From Streptomyces sp. V1I1 (GTDB taxonomy: Bacteria; Actinomycetota; Actinomycetes; Streptomycetales; Streptomycetaceae), in contig NZ_JAUSZH010000001.1 of NCBI RefSeq assembly GCF_030817355.1, positions 5,332,501 to 5,396,500 on the forward strand: a stretch of DNA of 64,000 bases, in the 5' to 3' direction. Below are positions 52,205-60,828 of the stretch, in pieces. Within the stretch, counting starts at the first letter, position 1. Every line of letters starts with the position of its first letter. A program made the translations under genes and the position numbers. The notes under the pieces were generated by a model, which did not search any database, had not been told where the DNA came from, and saw only the letters and a program-made list of their open reading frames with translations.

Positions 52205-52247
52205 CCGGGGGAAGCCCCCCGGCCCCGCAGGGTGGGAAACGCCACCC
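52205..52247 (+). terminator. Two hairpins after the helicase gene
   Basis: CCGGGGG/CCCCCGG (52205-52222) and GGGTGG/CCACCC with a GAAACG loop (52230-52247), starting 19 bases after the stop. The 52248-52415 remainder carries the citrate synthase promoter region. Confidence 0.5.
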
Positions 52248-52415
52248 CGGCTTCCGGAACCTGGGCGAACGGGGCAAGATGAGCAGGTTGGCGGCACTGA
52301 GTGCCGCCGATAGGCCCAATGGTCGACCCCGAGTGCACTCTCCTCAGCCAAATGGGGGATGGTAGAGACAGTCAGGGCACCTCGAAGAAGAGGCACTACG
52401 TCGGTGAGGGATGAC

Positions 52416-53705
52416 GTGAGCGACAACTCTGTAGTACTGCGGTACGCGGACGGTGAATACACCTACCCGGTGGTCGACAGCACCGTCGGTGACAAGGGCT
52501 TCGACATCGGGAAGCTCCGAGCCCAGACCGGTCTGGTGACCCTGGACAGTGGATACGGCAATACCGCCGCCTACAAATCCGCGGTCACCTACCTCGACGG
52601 CGAGAAGGGCATCCTGCGCTACCGCGGTTACCCCATCGAACAGCTGGCCGAGCGCTCCACCTTCCTCGAGGTGGCGTACCTGCTGATCAACGGCGAGCTT
52701 CCGACGGTCGACGAGCTTTCCAGCTTCCGGGGTGAGATCACCCAGCACACGCTGCTGCATGAGGACGTCAAGCGGTTCTACGGCGGATTCCCGCGCGACG
52801 CGCACCCGATGGCGATGCTGTCCTCCGTGGTCAGCGCACTGTCGACGTTCTACCAGGACAGCCATAACCCGTTCGACGAGAAGCAGCGCCACCTCTCCAC
52901 GGTCCGGCTGCTGGCCAAGCTGCCGACGATCGCGGCGTATGCGTACAAGAAGTCGATCGGCCACCCCTTCGTCTACCCGCGCAACGACCTCGGGTACGTG
53001 GAGAACTTCCTGCGGATGACTTTCTCGGTCCCCGCCCAGGAGTACGACCTGGACCCGGTCGTGGTCTCCGCGCTCGACAAGCTGCTGATCCTGCACGCGG
53101 ACCACGAGCAGAACTGCTCGACCTCCACCGTGCGTCTGGTCGGCTCCTCGCAGGCGAACATGTTCGCTTCGATCTCCGCCGGTATCAGCGCACTGTGGGG
53201 CCCGCTGCACGGTGGCGCCAACCAGTCGGTCCTGGAGATGCTCGAGGGCATCCAGGCCAACGGCGGCGACGTCGACTCCTTCATCCGCAAGGTGAAGAAC
53301 AAGGAGGACGGCGTCCGTCTGATGGGCTTCGGCCACCGGGTCTACAAGAGCTTCGACCCGCGGGCGAAGATCATCAAGGCTGCGGCGCACGATGTCCTCT
53401 CGGCGCTCGGCAAGTCCGACGAGCTGCTCGACATCGCGCTGAAGCTGGAGGAGCACGCGCTCTCCGACGACTACTTCGTCTCGCGCAACCTCTACCCGAA
53501 CGTGGACTTCTACACGGGCCTGATCTACCGGGCCATGGGCTTCCCGACCGAGATGTTCACCGTGCTCTTCGCGATCGGCCGGCTGCCCGGCTGGATCGCC
53601 CAGTGGCACGAGATGATCAAGGAGCCGGGTTCCCGCATCGGCCGTCCGCGCCAGATCTACACCGGTGAGGTCCTGCGCGACTTCGTCCCGGTCGAGGCCC
53701 GCTGA
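52416..53705 (+). CDS. gltA: Citrate synthase (type II)
   Basis: 429 residues, the usual length in Streptomyces. GTG 52416 (SDNSVVLRYADGEYTYPVVD) is the standard N-terminus; in-frame upstream codons to 52359 are rejected. Catalytic regions: LHADHEQNCSTSTVR and GPLHGGANQ with active-site His, GFGHRVYKSFDPRAK with the oxaloacetate-binding His/Arg, and the later catalytic Asp in NVDFYTGLIY. Condenses acetyl-CoA and oxaloacetate in the TCA cycle. Followed by a strong terminator. Confidence 0.97.
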   Translation: MSDNSVVLRYADGEYTYPVVDSTVGDKGFDIGKLRAQTGLVTLDSGYGNTAAYKSAVTYLDGEKGILRYRGYPIEQLAERSTFLEVAYLLINGELPTVDELSSFRGEITQHTLLHEDVKRFYGGFPRDAHPMAMLSSVVSALSTFYQDSHNPFDEKQRHLSTVRLLAKLPTIAAYAYKKSIGHPFVYPRNDLGYVENFLRMTFSVPAQEYDLDPVVVSALDKLLILHADHEQNCSTSTVRLVGSSQANMFASISAGISALWGPLHGGANQSVLEMLEGIQANGGDVDSFIRKVKNKEDGVRLMGFGHRVYKSFDPRAKIIKAAAHDVLSALGKSDELLDIALKLEEHALSDDYFVSRNLYPNVDFYTGLIYRAMGFPTEMFTVLFAIGRLPGWIAQWHEMIKEPGSRIGRPRQIYTGEVLRDFVPVEAR

Positions 53706-53775
53706 CACCAGGACTCCGGTAGGTAGGGCGCGTCCGCGCCTCGCAACCGGTCCTGTGGCAGGCACAGACAGCGGA

Positions 53776-53822
53776 AAGCGCCCCGCTGCCGATCCCCCCA
53801 CGGGTCGGCGGGCGGGGCGCTT
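53776..53822 (+). terminator. Intrinsic terminator after citrate synthase
   Basis: AAGCGCCCCGC (53776-53786) pairs with GCGGGGCGCTT (53812-53822), with an inner GCCGA/TCGGC extension. The remaining 53823-54110 has no supported gene; a 14-base sequence (ACGTCCCCCAAGAC) repeats at 53972 and 53995. Confidence 0.8.
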
Positions 53823-54110
53823 CCCATATCCCCGGAGCGGATTCCCCCCACGGGATCCGGCCGGGCGTCTGCTGGCTGCAGAAGCTCCTCACGCGGTCTG
53901 CCGGGGTACGTACGCACGGGAGGGCCGCTCAAAGCTCCCCGGGCACGTGCCCCGGCCAACGCTTGCCTGGGACGTCCCCCAAGACATCCCATGAACGTCC
54001 CCCAAGACGTTCTCGGCATCGCCAATTTAGACCCGCGAGGAGCCTGAATGGTTACCCCTAAATATCTGTGATCTAGGTCTCTTTGTGAAGGTCTTGTGCC
54101 CCGCTTGTAG

Positions 54111-56369
54111 TCACCTGAAGGAGCGCAGACGCAGGCTGTTGGCTACCACAAATACGGACGAAAAGGCCATGGCAAAACCGGCGATCATGGGGTTGAGCAG
54201 GCCTGATGCCGCGAGAGGCAGTGCGGCGACGTTGTAGCCGAAAGCCCAGAAAATATTGCCCTTGATTGACGTCAGTGTCCGACGGGCGAGACGGATCGCG
54301 TCGGCCGCAGCCCTCAGGTCCCCCCGTACGAGCGTCAGGTCACCGGCCTCTATGGCCGCGTCCGTGCCTGTGCCCATCGCCAGACCCAGGTCGGCGGTGG
54401 CCAGGGCGGCCGCGTCATTGACCCCGTCACCCACCATGGCGACGCTGCGGCCCTGCGCCTGGAGGCGCCTGACCACATCCACCTTCTCCTCGGGCATGAC
54501 CTCGGCGTACACCTCGTCGATGCCGACCTCGGCAGCGACCGCATCGGCGACCGCCTTGCTGTCGCCGGTCAGCAGCACCGGGGTGAGACCGAGGCCGCGC
54601 AGCAGCTTCACCGCCTCGGCGCTGGTGTCCTTGACCGCGTCGGCGACGGTGAGCACGCCGAGCGCCTTGCCGTCCCGGGCGGCGAAGACGGCGGTACGTC
54701 CGTCCGCCGCAGCGGCCTTCAGCGCGGGGGGCAGCTCCACCCCGACGTTCTCGAGCAGCTGCGCGCGCCCGACCACCACCTGGTGTCCGTCGACGACGCC
54801 TCGTACACCGAGGCCCGGGACGTTCTCGAAAGCCGTCGGCACGGGCAGGGCGCCGACGCGCTCCTCGGCTCCCGCTGCGACAGCGCGGGCGATGGGATGC
54901 TCCGACGCGTGCTCCATTGCGCCTGCGAAGCGCAGCAGTTCCTCCTCATCGGCGGTTTCGGAGACGAACACACCCTGAAGGCTCATCCGGCCCGTGGTGA
55001 CCGTCCCCGTCTTGTCCAGGACGACGGTGTCGACCCGGCGGGTCGACTCGAGGACCTCGGGGCCCTTGATGAGGATGCCGAGCTGGGCGCCGCGGCCGGT
55101 GCCGACCATGAGGGCGGTCGGCGTCGCCAGGCCGAGCGCGCAGGGGCAGGCGATGATCAGTACGGCGACGGCGGCGGTGAAGGCCGCGGTCGCGTCCGAG
55201 GTGGTCAGCAGCCAGCCGGCCAGGGTGCCGAGGGCGATCACCAGGACGACGGGTACGAAGACGGCCGAGATCCGGTCGGCGAGGCGCTGCACATCGGCCT
55301 TGCCGTTCTGGGCGTCCTCGACCAGCCGGGCGATCCGGGCGAGTTGGGTGTCCGCGCCGACCCGGGTGGCCTCGACGACGAGACGGCCGGCGGTGTTGAC
55401 GCAGCCGCCGGTGACCGGGTCGTCCGCGGCCACATCCAGCGGCACCGACTCGCCGGTCAGCATCGAGGCGTCGACGGCGGAGGCGCCCTCGATGACCGTG
55501 CCGTCGGTGGCGATCTTCTCTCCAGGGCGTACGACGAACCGGTCACCGACCGCGAGCCGGCCGACCGGAATTCGTACCTCCGTACCGTCGCGCAGCACGG
55601 CGACGTCCTTGGCGCCCAGCTCCATCAGGGCGCGCAGGGCCGCCCCCGCCTTCCGCTTGGAGCGGGCCTCCAGATGGCGGCCGAGGAGAAGGAAGGTGGT
55701 GACGCCCGCGGCGACTTCGAGATAGATCGTCGAGGAGGCGTCGGTGCGCGAGACGGTGAGGTCGAAGCCGTGCCGCATGCCGGGCATGCCCGCGTGGCCC
55801 AGGAACAGGGCCCAGAGCGACCAGCCGAAGGCGGCGAGCGTGCCGACGGAGATGAGGGTGTCCATGGTGGCCGCGCCGTGCCGGAGATTGGTCCAGGCGG
55901 CCCGGTGGAAGGGGAGCGCGCCCCAGACGACGACGGGGGCGGCGAGGGTGAGGGAGAGCCACTGCCAGTTGTCGAACTGGAGGGCGGGGATCATCGCCAT
56001 GAGGACGACGGGTATCGCGAGCAGGGCTGAGACGGTGAGGCGCTGGCGGAGGGCGGCGGACTCCGGGTCGACGTGTGCCACGGGGGCCGTGGGAGCGGCG
56101 TCGGAGGTCGCGTCGGAGGTCGCGCCGGGAGCGGGGTCCGGCTCGGGCTCGGGCGGCGGGGGCTGCTCGGCCGTGTAGCCGGTCTTGACGACGGTGGCGA
56201 TGAGGTCGGCGATCTCAAGCCGGTGCGGGTAGGAGACCTTCGCCTTCTCGGTCGCGTAGTTGACCGTGGCGCTGACGCCGTCCATGCGGTTGAGCTTCTT
56301 CTCGACGCGGGCGGCGCAGGACGCGCAGGTCATCCCGCCGATGGTGAGCTCGATCTGGGAGGTTTCCAC
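54111..56369 (-). CDS. copA: Copper-translocating P1B-type ATPase
   Basis: 752 residues from GTG 56369. One N-terminal heavy-metal domain has GMTCASC (Cys15, Cys18). Eight membrane segments follow; CPC in IIACPCALGLATPTALM is the transmembrane metal site. P-type motifs: TGES in DASMLTGESVPL, DKTGTVTTG with the phosphorylated Asp, HP in SEHPIARAV, GDGVNDAAAL. Exports Cu(I) from the cytoplasm. A roughly 30-residue Pro/Glu/Ala linker separates the metal domain from the membrane part. Downstream of the chaperone gene, same strand. Confidence 0.95.
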   Translation of the reverse strand: METSQIELTIGGMTCASCAARVEKKLNRMDGVSATVNYATEKAKVSYPHRLEIADLIATVVKTGYTAEQPPPPEPEPDPAPGATSDATSDAAPTAPVAHVDPESAALRQRLTVSALLAIPVVLMAMIPALQFDNWQWLSLTLAAPVVVWGALPFHRAAWTNLRHGAATMDTLISVGTLAAFGWSLWALFLGHAGMPGMRHGFDLTVSRTDASSTIYLEVAAGVTTFLLLGRHLEARSKRKAGAALRALMELGAKDVAVLRDGTEVRIPVGRLAVGDRFVVRPGEKIATDGTVIEGASAVDASMLTGESVPLDVAADDPVTGGCVNTAGRLVVEATRVGADTQLARIARLVEDAQNGKADVQRLADRISAVFVPVVLVIALGTLAGWLLTTSDATAAFTAAVAVLIIACPCALGLATPTALMVGTGRGAQLGILIKGPEVLESTRRVDTVVLDKTGTVTTGRMSLQGVFVSETADEEELLRFAGAMEHASEHPIARAVAAGAEERVGALPVPTAFENVPGLGVRGVVDGHQVVVGRAQLLENVGVELPPALKAAAADGRTAVFAARDGKALGVLTVADAVKDTSAEAVKLLRGLGLTPVLLTGDSKAVADAVAAEVGIDEVYAEVMPEEKVDVVRRLQAQGRSVAMVGDGVNDAAALATADLGLAMGTGTDAAIEAGDLTLVRGDLRAAADAIRLARRTLTSIKGNIFWAFGYNVAALPLAASGLLNPMIAGFAMAFSSVFVVANSLRLRSFR

Positions 56370-56374
56370 GTTCA

Positions 56375-56542
56375 GGACTCCATCTCCACAACGGGCGCCG
56401 CCGGGCCGTACTTGACCAGTGTGGGACTGGTCGGGCACGGCCCGGCGGGAGGGCATTGCAGTAGCGGGCGCTCGGTGCCCGGTGCTGGGCGCGCCGCGGT
56501 GCTGGGCGCAGGGTGCCCGGTGCCGGCGCTGGGTGCCCGGTC
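56375..56542. repeat. Low-complexity spacer between copper chaperone and ATPase
   Basis: 168 bases with near-repeats of GGTGCTGGGCGC and GGTGCCCGG (three to four copies each). No gene seen; may be slippage-expanded. Confidence 0.55.
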
Positions 56543-56854
56543 TCAGGCCTGGCCGACGAGTTCGTATCCGGCCTCGTCCACGGCCTCGCGCACGGCCGTC
56601 TCATCGAGCGGGGCATCGGAGACCACCGTCACCTGGCCACTTGCGGCGACCGCCTTCACGGAAGTGACGCCCGGCAGCTCGGAGAGCTCGCTGGTGACGG
56701 CGCCCTCGCAGTGGCCACAGGTCATGCCGGTGACCTGGTAGACCGTGGTGACGCCACCGATCCGGACGTCGGCCGCGCCGTCGTGACAGGAGCCGGTGGA
56801 CGAGCAGCAGGAGCCGGTCGCCTGGGCGCTCTCGGTCTTCGTCTCGGCGGTCAT
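56543..56854 (-). CDS. copZ: Heavy-metal-associated copper chaperone
   Basis: 103 residues from ATG 56854 behind GAGGAG. The HMA domain (about 36-103) carries GMTCGHC with Cys46 and Cys49. The N-terminal 30 residues are a Cys-rich extension (GSCCSSTGSCHDG) not found in ordinary CopZ, which could bind extra metal. Upstream of the copper ATPase in the same direction, and about 100 bases downstream of a CsoR-type operator. Delivers Cu(I) to the ATPase in the cytoplasm. Confidence 0.9.
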   Translation of the reverse strand: MTAETKTESAQATGSCCSSTGSCHDGAADVRIGGVTTVYQVTGMTCGHCEGAVTSELSELPGVTSVKAVAASGQVTVVSDAPLDETAVREAVDEAGYELVGQA

Positions 56855-56956
56855 GGCGTTCTCCTCTTCGAGGGTGCAACACGTACTGGGTACACGTACG
56901 AGGTCATGGTGCCGGAGAGACGGGGAATGCCGTAGCTTCCCGACGCTCACCAGACT

Positions 56957-56973
56957 ATACCCCTAGGGGGTAT
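56957..56973. promoter_or_regulatory. CsoR-type copper operator
   Basis: ATACCCC-TAG-GGGGTAT, perfect 7-bp arms. It matches the CsoR operator known in front of copper genes in streptomycetes, and lies about 100 bases upstream of copZ, touching the end of the TetR gene. No csoR gene is in the window. Confidence 0.82.
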
Positions 56974-57824
56974 TAATGCGAACCCGGCGCCGCGTTTCGC
57001 CGCTCCGTCGTGGCGGTCACGGCTTCGCCGACGATCGGGTTCAGGTACCCGAACATGACCTTCTTGACTTCTGCGATGTACGCCTGCCGCTCCTCGCCCT
57101 CGTGGGTGAGTACCAGATCCAGGCCGGCCTTGAAGATGGCGAAGATCGTGGCGGCGGTGCGGGAGAGCTCGGCGGGCGGGGCGTCGGGGAGGTAGCCCGC
57201 GATGATCTCCTCGATCCGGGTGAGCAGCCCCGCGTGCAGCGCGTTGAACTCCTGGGTGATCTGGCCGGGGATGTCGGGGCCGTGCATCAGGACGGCGAAG
57301 GCCGGGTTCTCGTGGTTGAACGCGAAGAGTGGATCGAGGACCGCGTCGAGCAGCTCGTCGAGCGGGAGGTTGAGGTTGGCGGCGGTCAGTGCCGCGCCGT
57401 GGGACTCGCGCCACTGCTCGAGGAGCCGGCCGCCGAGCTCGACGGCGATGGCCTCCTTGTTCGGGAAGAACTGGTAGAGCGTGCCCGGGGAGACGCCGGC
57501 CTCGCGGGCGATGGCGTTGGTGCTGGCGGCGGTGTAGCCGCTGCTGCAGAAGACGTTCGCGGCGGCTTCGAGGAGCTGGGCGATACGGCGCTCGCCACGG
57601 GCCTGACGGCGGCGCGGCTTGGCGGTCCGGGGGGCTGTCCCGGCGGCTTTGGCGGCCCCGGAGGCGCTGCTGGTCCCGGGGGCTTTGGCCGCCCCGGAGG
57701 TGCTGCTGGTCCCGGAGGCTCTGCTGGCCCCCGTGGTCGAGGCCGGTCCGGAAGTTCCCTTGGCCGCGGCGGCCGCAGCGATGGCAGTCGTCGCGGCGGG
57801 CTCCGGCGTCGTGGGCTGCGGCAC
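56973..57824 (-). CDS. TetR-family regulator with a low-complexity N-terminal extension
   Basis: 283 residues. The TetR helix-turn-helix is at about 77-125 (RRIAQLLEAAANVFCSSGYTAASTNAIAREAGVSPGTLYQFFPNKEAI), unusually far from the N-terminus. Residues 1-75 are Ala/Gly/Ser/Thr-rich with a repeated TSSxSGAAKAxGT unit. The C-terminal ligand domain ends the protein. GTG 57824 is used; starts inside the repeat or just before the helix-turn-helix would also be possible. Divergent from the MMPL transporter with two dyads between, so it is probably that gene's repressor. Confidence 0.85.
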   Translation of the reverse strand: MPQPTTPEPAATTAIAAAAAAKGTSGPASTTGASRASGTSSTSGAAKAPGTSSASGAAKAAGTAPRTAKPRRRQARGERRIAQLLEAAANVFCSSGYTAASTNAIAREAGVSPGTLYQFFPNKEAIAVELGGRLLEQWRESHGAALTAANLNLPLDELLDAVLDPLFAFNHENPAFAVLMHGPDIPGQITQEFNALHAGLLTRIEEIIAGYLPDAPPAELSRTAATIFAIFKAGLDLVLTHEGEERQAYIAEVKKVMFGYLNPIVGEAVTATTERRNAAPGSH

Positions 57825-57860
57825 GTGAAATCCCCAGCTTTCCTGGTGCGGTTGACAAAC

Positions 57861-57904
57861 GCGAGTGGTCACTCGCATTCTTGATTAATGCGAGCGACAG
57901 CTCG
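57861..57904. promoter_or_regulatory. Two dyads in the tetR/MMPL divergent promoter
   Basis: A perfect GCGAGTG-GT-CACTCGC palindrome (57861-57876) and CGAGC-GACA-GCTCG (57891-57904) share the GCGAG half-site. Typical of TetR operators next to the repressor gene. Confidence 0.65.
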
Positions 57905-57988
57905 TGTTTGCCAGTCTATGGCAATGGTCGACTCATGCTGCCTGCCGGGAAGCCTGCGCATGGGCCACGGTGAAGGGGACACCGCACC

Positions 57989-60373
57989 ATGTCTGAAGTC
58001 AACAGCCCGCCGCCGGTCGGGGGATGGACCCGCTTCGTCACCGCGCGGCCGCGGCTCTCGCTGCTGGCCGCCCTGGTGCTCACCGCACTCGCCGTGTTCG
58101 CCGGCAGCGGGGTCGCCGAGCGCATGGGCAGCGGCGGCTGGGAGGACCCGGCCGCCGAGTCGACGTATGCGACGGCCGCGCTGGAGCGGGAGTTCCCCGC
58201 ATCGCAGCCGAATCTGCTGCTGCTGGTGGACAGCGGGCGGGCGAGCGTCGACGCCCCCGCGGTCGCAGCCGAGGGGCGACGGCTGGCGGAGCGCCTCGCC
58301 GCCGAGAAGGACGTCACGGGTGTCGGTTCGTACTGGAAGACCGGCTCACCCGCACTGCGCGCCGAGGACGGTCGGCAGGCGCTGATAACGGCCCGGATCG
58401 AGGGTGACGAGAAGGCCAGGGCCGAGGTGCTGGAGCGGATCGCGCCCGACTTCCGGGGTGCGCACGGCCCGGTGGAGGTCTCGATCGGCGGCCCCGTCGC
58501 CGTGCAGCACGAGATGACGACGATCATCCAGGAGGACCTGCTGCGGGCCGAGCTGATCGCCCTGCCGGTGACGCTGGTGCTGCTGGTGATGGTCTTCGGC
58601 AGCGCGATCGCGGCACTGCTCCCGCTGGGCGTCGGCATTATCGCCATCCTGGGGACGAATGCCGTGCTGCGCGGCATCACCGAGTTCGCCGATGTCTCGG
58701 TGTTCGCGCAGAACCTCACCACGGCTCTGGGCCTCGGACTCGCCATCGACTACGCCCTGTTCATCGTGCGCAGATTCCGGGAGGAACTGGGGGCGGGGGC
58801 CGAGGTGCGGGAGGCGGTGGGCATCACCCTGCGCACCGCGGGCCGCACGGTTCTCTTCTCCGCGCTGACCGTGGCCGTGTCGCTGGCGGCGATGCTGGTC
58901 TTCCCGCAGTACTTCCTGCGCTCCTTCGCCTACGCCGGGATCGCGGTTGTGCTGCTTGCCGCGGCCGCCGCGCTGATCCTGCTGCCGGCCGCGCTGATGC
59001 TCCTGGGCCACCGGGTCAATGCGCTGGATCTGCGCCGCCTCTTCCGGCGGGGCCGGGGCAAGGCCGGCGCATCGTCCGAAGAGGCGGGCGCGGACAGGGA
59101 AGCGGCCGGTGCCGGGTGGGCCAGGGTCGCGGCCCTGGTGATGCGCCGGGCTCCGCTGTTCGCCTTCGCCACCATCTCCGGTCTGGTGCTGCTCGGACTG
59201 CCCTTCCTGGGCGTGAAGTTCGGCACCCCCGACGATCGCCAGCTGCCGTCGACCGCCGAGTCCCATGTGGTCCAGCAGCAGATACGGGACGGCTTCCCCG
59301 GGAGCCCGGCCGGCGGCCTCGCGGTGGTCGCCCAGGATGCGGACTCCGGCGAAGCCGCGACGACGCCCGCCGCGTACGCCGAATACCGCGACCGCATCGC
59401 CGACCTTCCGGGGGTGCTGCGGGTCGACGGTCCCGTTGCCTCGGGCGGAACCGCCTACTTCACGGTGCAGCCCAAGGGCGAGGCGGTGGGGGAGGAGGCG
59501 CAGCAGCTCGTCCATGAACTGCGCGACGTCCCGGCCCCGTTCGATACCTCGGTGACGGGCAGGGCCGCGGTGCTGGAGGACTCCAAGGCCGCCATCGCCG
59601 ACCGGCTGCCGCTGGCGCTCGCCATCATCGCCGTGGTGACCCTGCTGCTGGTCTTCCTGCTCACCGGCAGTGTGCTGATCCCGATCCAGGCGGTCGTGCT
59701 CAACGCCCTCAGTCTGACGGCGATGTTCGGCGCGGTCGTCTGGGTCTTCCAGGACGGCAACCTCTCCGGGCTGCTCGCCTTCACCTCCACCGGTGACATA
59801 GAGACGACGCTGCCCGTGCTGATGTTCTGCATCGCCTTCGGGCTCTCCATGGACTACGGCGTCTTTCTGCTCTCCCGCATCAAGGAGGAGTACGACCGCA
59901 CCCACGACCATGAGCACGCGGTGAGATTCGGCCTCCAGCGCACCGGCGGGCTCATCACCGCGGCGGCCGTGATCCTCGCGGTCGTGATGGTGGGCATTGG
60001 CACCTCACGGGTGACCAACACGAAGATGCTCGGTCTCGGAATCGCGCTGGCCGTGCTGATGGACGCCATGGTGGTCCGCAGCCTGCTTGTCCCCTCGGTG
60101 ATGAAGCTGATGGGCGCCTCGACCTGGTGGGCGCCCGGCCCGCTGCGCCGGTTCCATCAGCGATTCGGGCTGAGCGAGGGGGAGATATCGCAGCCCGTGC
60201 CACCGCGGCCGGATTCGGACTCGGACTCGCAACCGGACTCGGAGCAGAAGCCGGACCCGGGCCCTGAGCCGGACTCGGAGCAGAAGCCGGCCCCGGGCTC
60301 AGAGCCGGACCCGGGCCCGGAACCCGACCCGGACCCGGACCCGGGCGGGGTGCGGGACAGCGTCAGGGCCTGA
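57989..60373 (+). CDS. MMPL-family transporter
   Basis: 794 residues from ATG 57989 behind GAAGGGGA. RND/MMPL topology: one helix (RLSLLAALVLTALAVFAGSG), a large extracellular loop, then two repeats of membrane helices (ELIALPVTLVLLVMVFGSAI ... GLGLAIDYALFIVRR; ALAIIAVVTLLLVFLLTGSV ... AFGLSMDYGVFLLSR), whose D-Y pairs mark the proton path. The final 60 residues are a repeated Pro/Asp/Glu tail (PDSEQKPDPGPE). Expected to export lipids or drugs, controlled by the divergent TetR. Confidence 0.92.
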   Translation: MSEVNSPPPVGGWTRFVTARPRLSLLAALVLTALAVFAGSGVAERMGSGGWEDPAAESTYATAALEREFPASQPNLLLLVDSGRASVDAPAVAAEGRRLAERLAAEKDVTGVGSYWKTGSPALRAEDGRQALITARIEGDEKARAEVLERIAPDFRGAHGPVEVSIGGPVAVQHEMTTIIQEDLLRAELIALPVTLVLLVMVFGSAIAALLPLGVGIIAILGTNAVLRGITEFADVSVFAQNLTTALGLGLAIDYALFIVRRFREELGAGAEVREAVGITLRTAGRTVLFSALTVAVSLAAMLVFPQYFLRSFAYAGIAVVLLAAAAALILLPAALMLLGHRVNALDLRRLFRRGRGKAGASSEEAGADREAAGAGWARVAALVMRRAPLFAFATISGLVLLGLPFLGVKFGTPDDRQLPSTAESHVVQQQIRDGFPGSPAGGLAVVAQDADSGEAATTPAAYAEYRDRIADLPGVLRVDGPVASGGTAYFTVQPKGEAVGEEAQQLVHELRDVPAPFDTSVTGRAAVLEDSKAAIADRLPLALAIIAVVTLLLVFLLTGSVLIPIQAVVLNALSLTAMFGAVVWVFQDGNLSGLLAFTSTGDIETTLPVLMFCIAFGLSMDYGVFLLSRIKEEYDRTHDHEHAVRFGLQRTGGLITAAAVILAVVMVGIGTSRVTNTKMLGLGIALAVLMDAMVVRSLLVPSVMKLMGASTWWAPGPLRRFHQRFGLSEGEISQPVPPRPDSDSDSQPDSEQKPDPGPEPDSEQKPAPGSEPDPGPEPDPDPDPGGVRDSVRA

Positions 60374-60416
60374 CACCGCGGCGGACCGCCCACTCCCGGG
60401 CGCGCCTCGCGGGGGC

Positions 60417-60614
60417 TCAGTCCCTGCGGCTCCTGTTCCCGGGGCGATTGGCCACCCAGATGCGGATCGTGTCCGCGTACCAGTAGGGCTTTCCCGCCTC
60501 CACGTGGTCGGGCGGCGGGAGAAGGCCGTGCTTGCGATAGGAGCGGACCGTGTCCGGCTGCACCCGGATGTGCGCGGCGATGTCCTTGTAGGACCAGAGT
60601 CTTCTGTCCGTCAT
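60417..60614 (-). CDS. Small helix-turn-helix (MerR/excisionase-like) protein
   Basis: 65 residues: RLWSYKDIAAHIRVQPDTVRSYRKHGLLPPPDHVEAGKPYWYADTIRIWVANRPG. A winged-helix of the AlpA/MerR-N type, ending in an Arg-rich tail. It stands alone between the MMPL and inositol genes. Could be an ordinary small regulator or a relic excisionase. The 60615-60828 gap shows no other gene. Confidence 0.78.
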   Translation of the reverse strand: MTDRRLWSYKDIAAHIRVQPDTVRSYRKHGLLPPPDHVEAGKPYWYADTIRIWVANRPGNRSRRD

Positions 60615-60828
60615 CTGTGTGGCACCTCCGTGCGTGCGCGGCAGCGGCGGCGCGGGGGGCCGTCGGGGGAGCTGCCGCGCGGACGCTGGCGATCACTGAG
60701 CTGTACCCGTTGAACGACTGCGAGGGGAGCGAGGGGAGGGGCTGTTGATCGACTGTGACGGAAGACTCGCAAAACGGGGACATGCGAAATGAGGCGGCAA
60801 CAACCCACACGGAAGTGGCGTGTTCGCG

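Noticed and set aside
54045..54072. Seven-codon ORF MVTPKYL with a strong AGGAG upstream
   Set aside because: It is AT-richer and looks like a leader peptide, but no gene follows on that strand; the next gene runs in the opposite direction. Probably chance.
60417..60614. Excisionase of an active mobile element
   Set aside because: The small helix-turn-helix protein is of a suitable type, but there is no integrase, att-like repeat or tRNA near it; an ordinary small regulator is equally likely.
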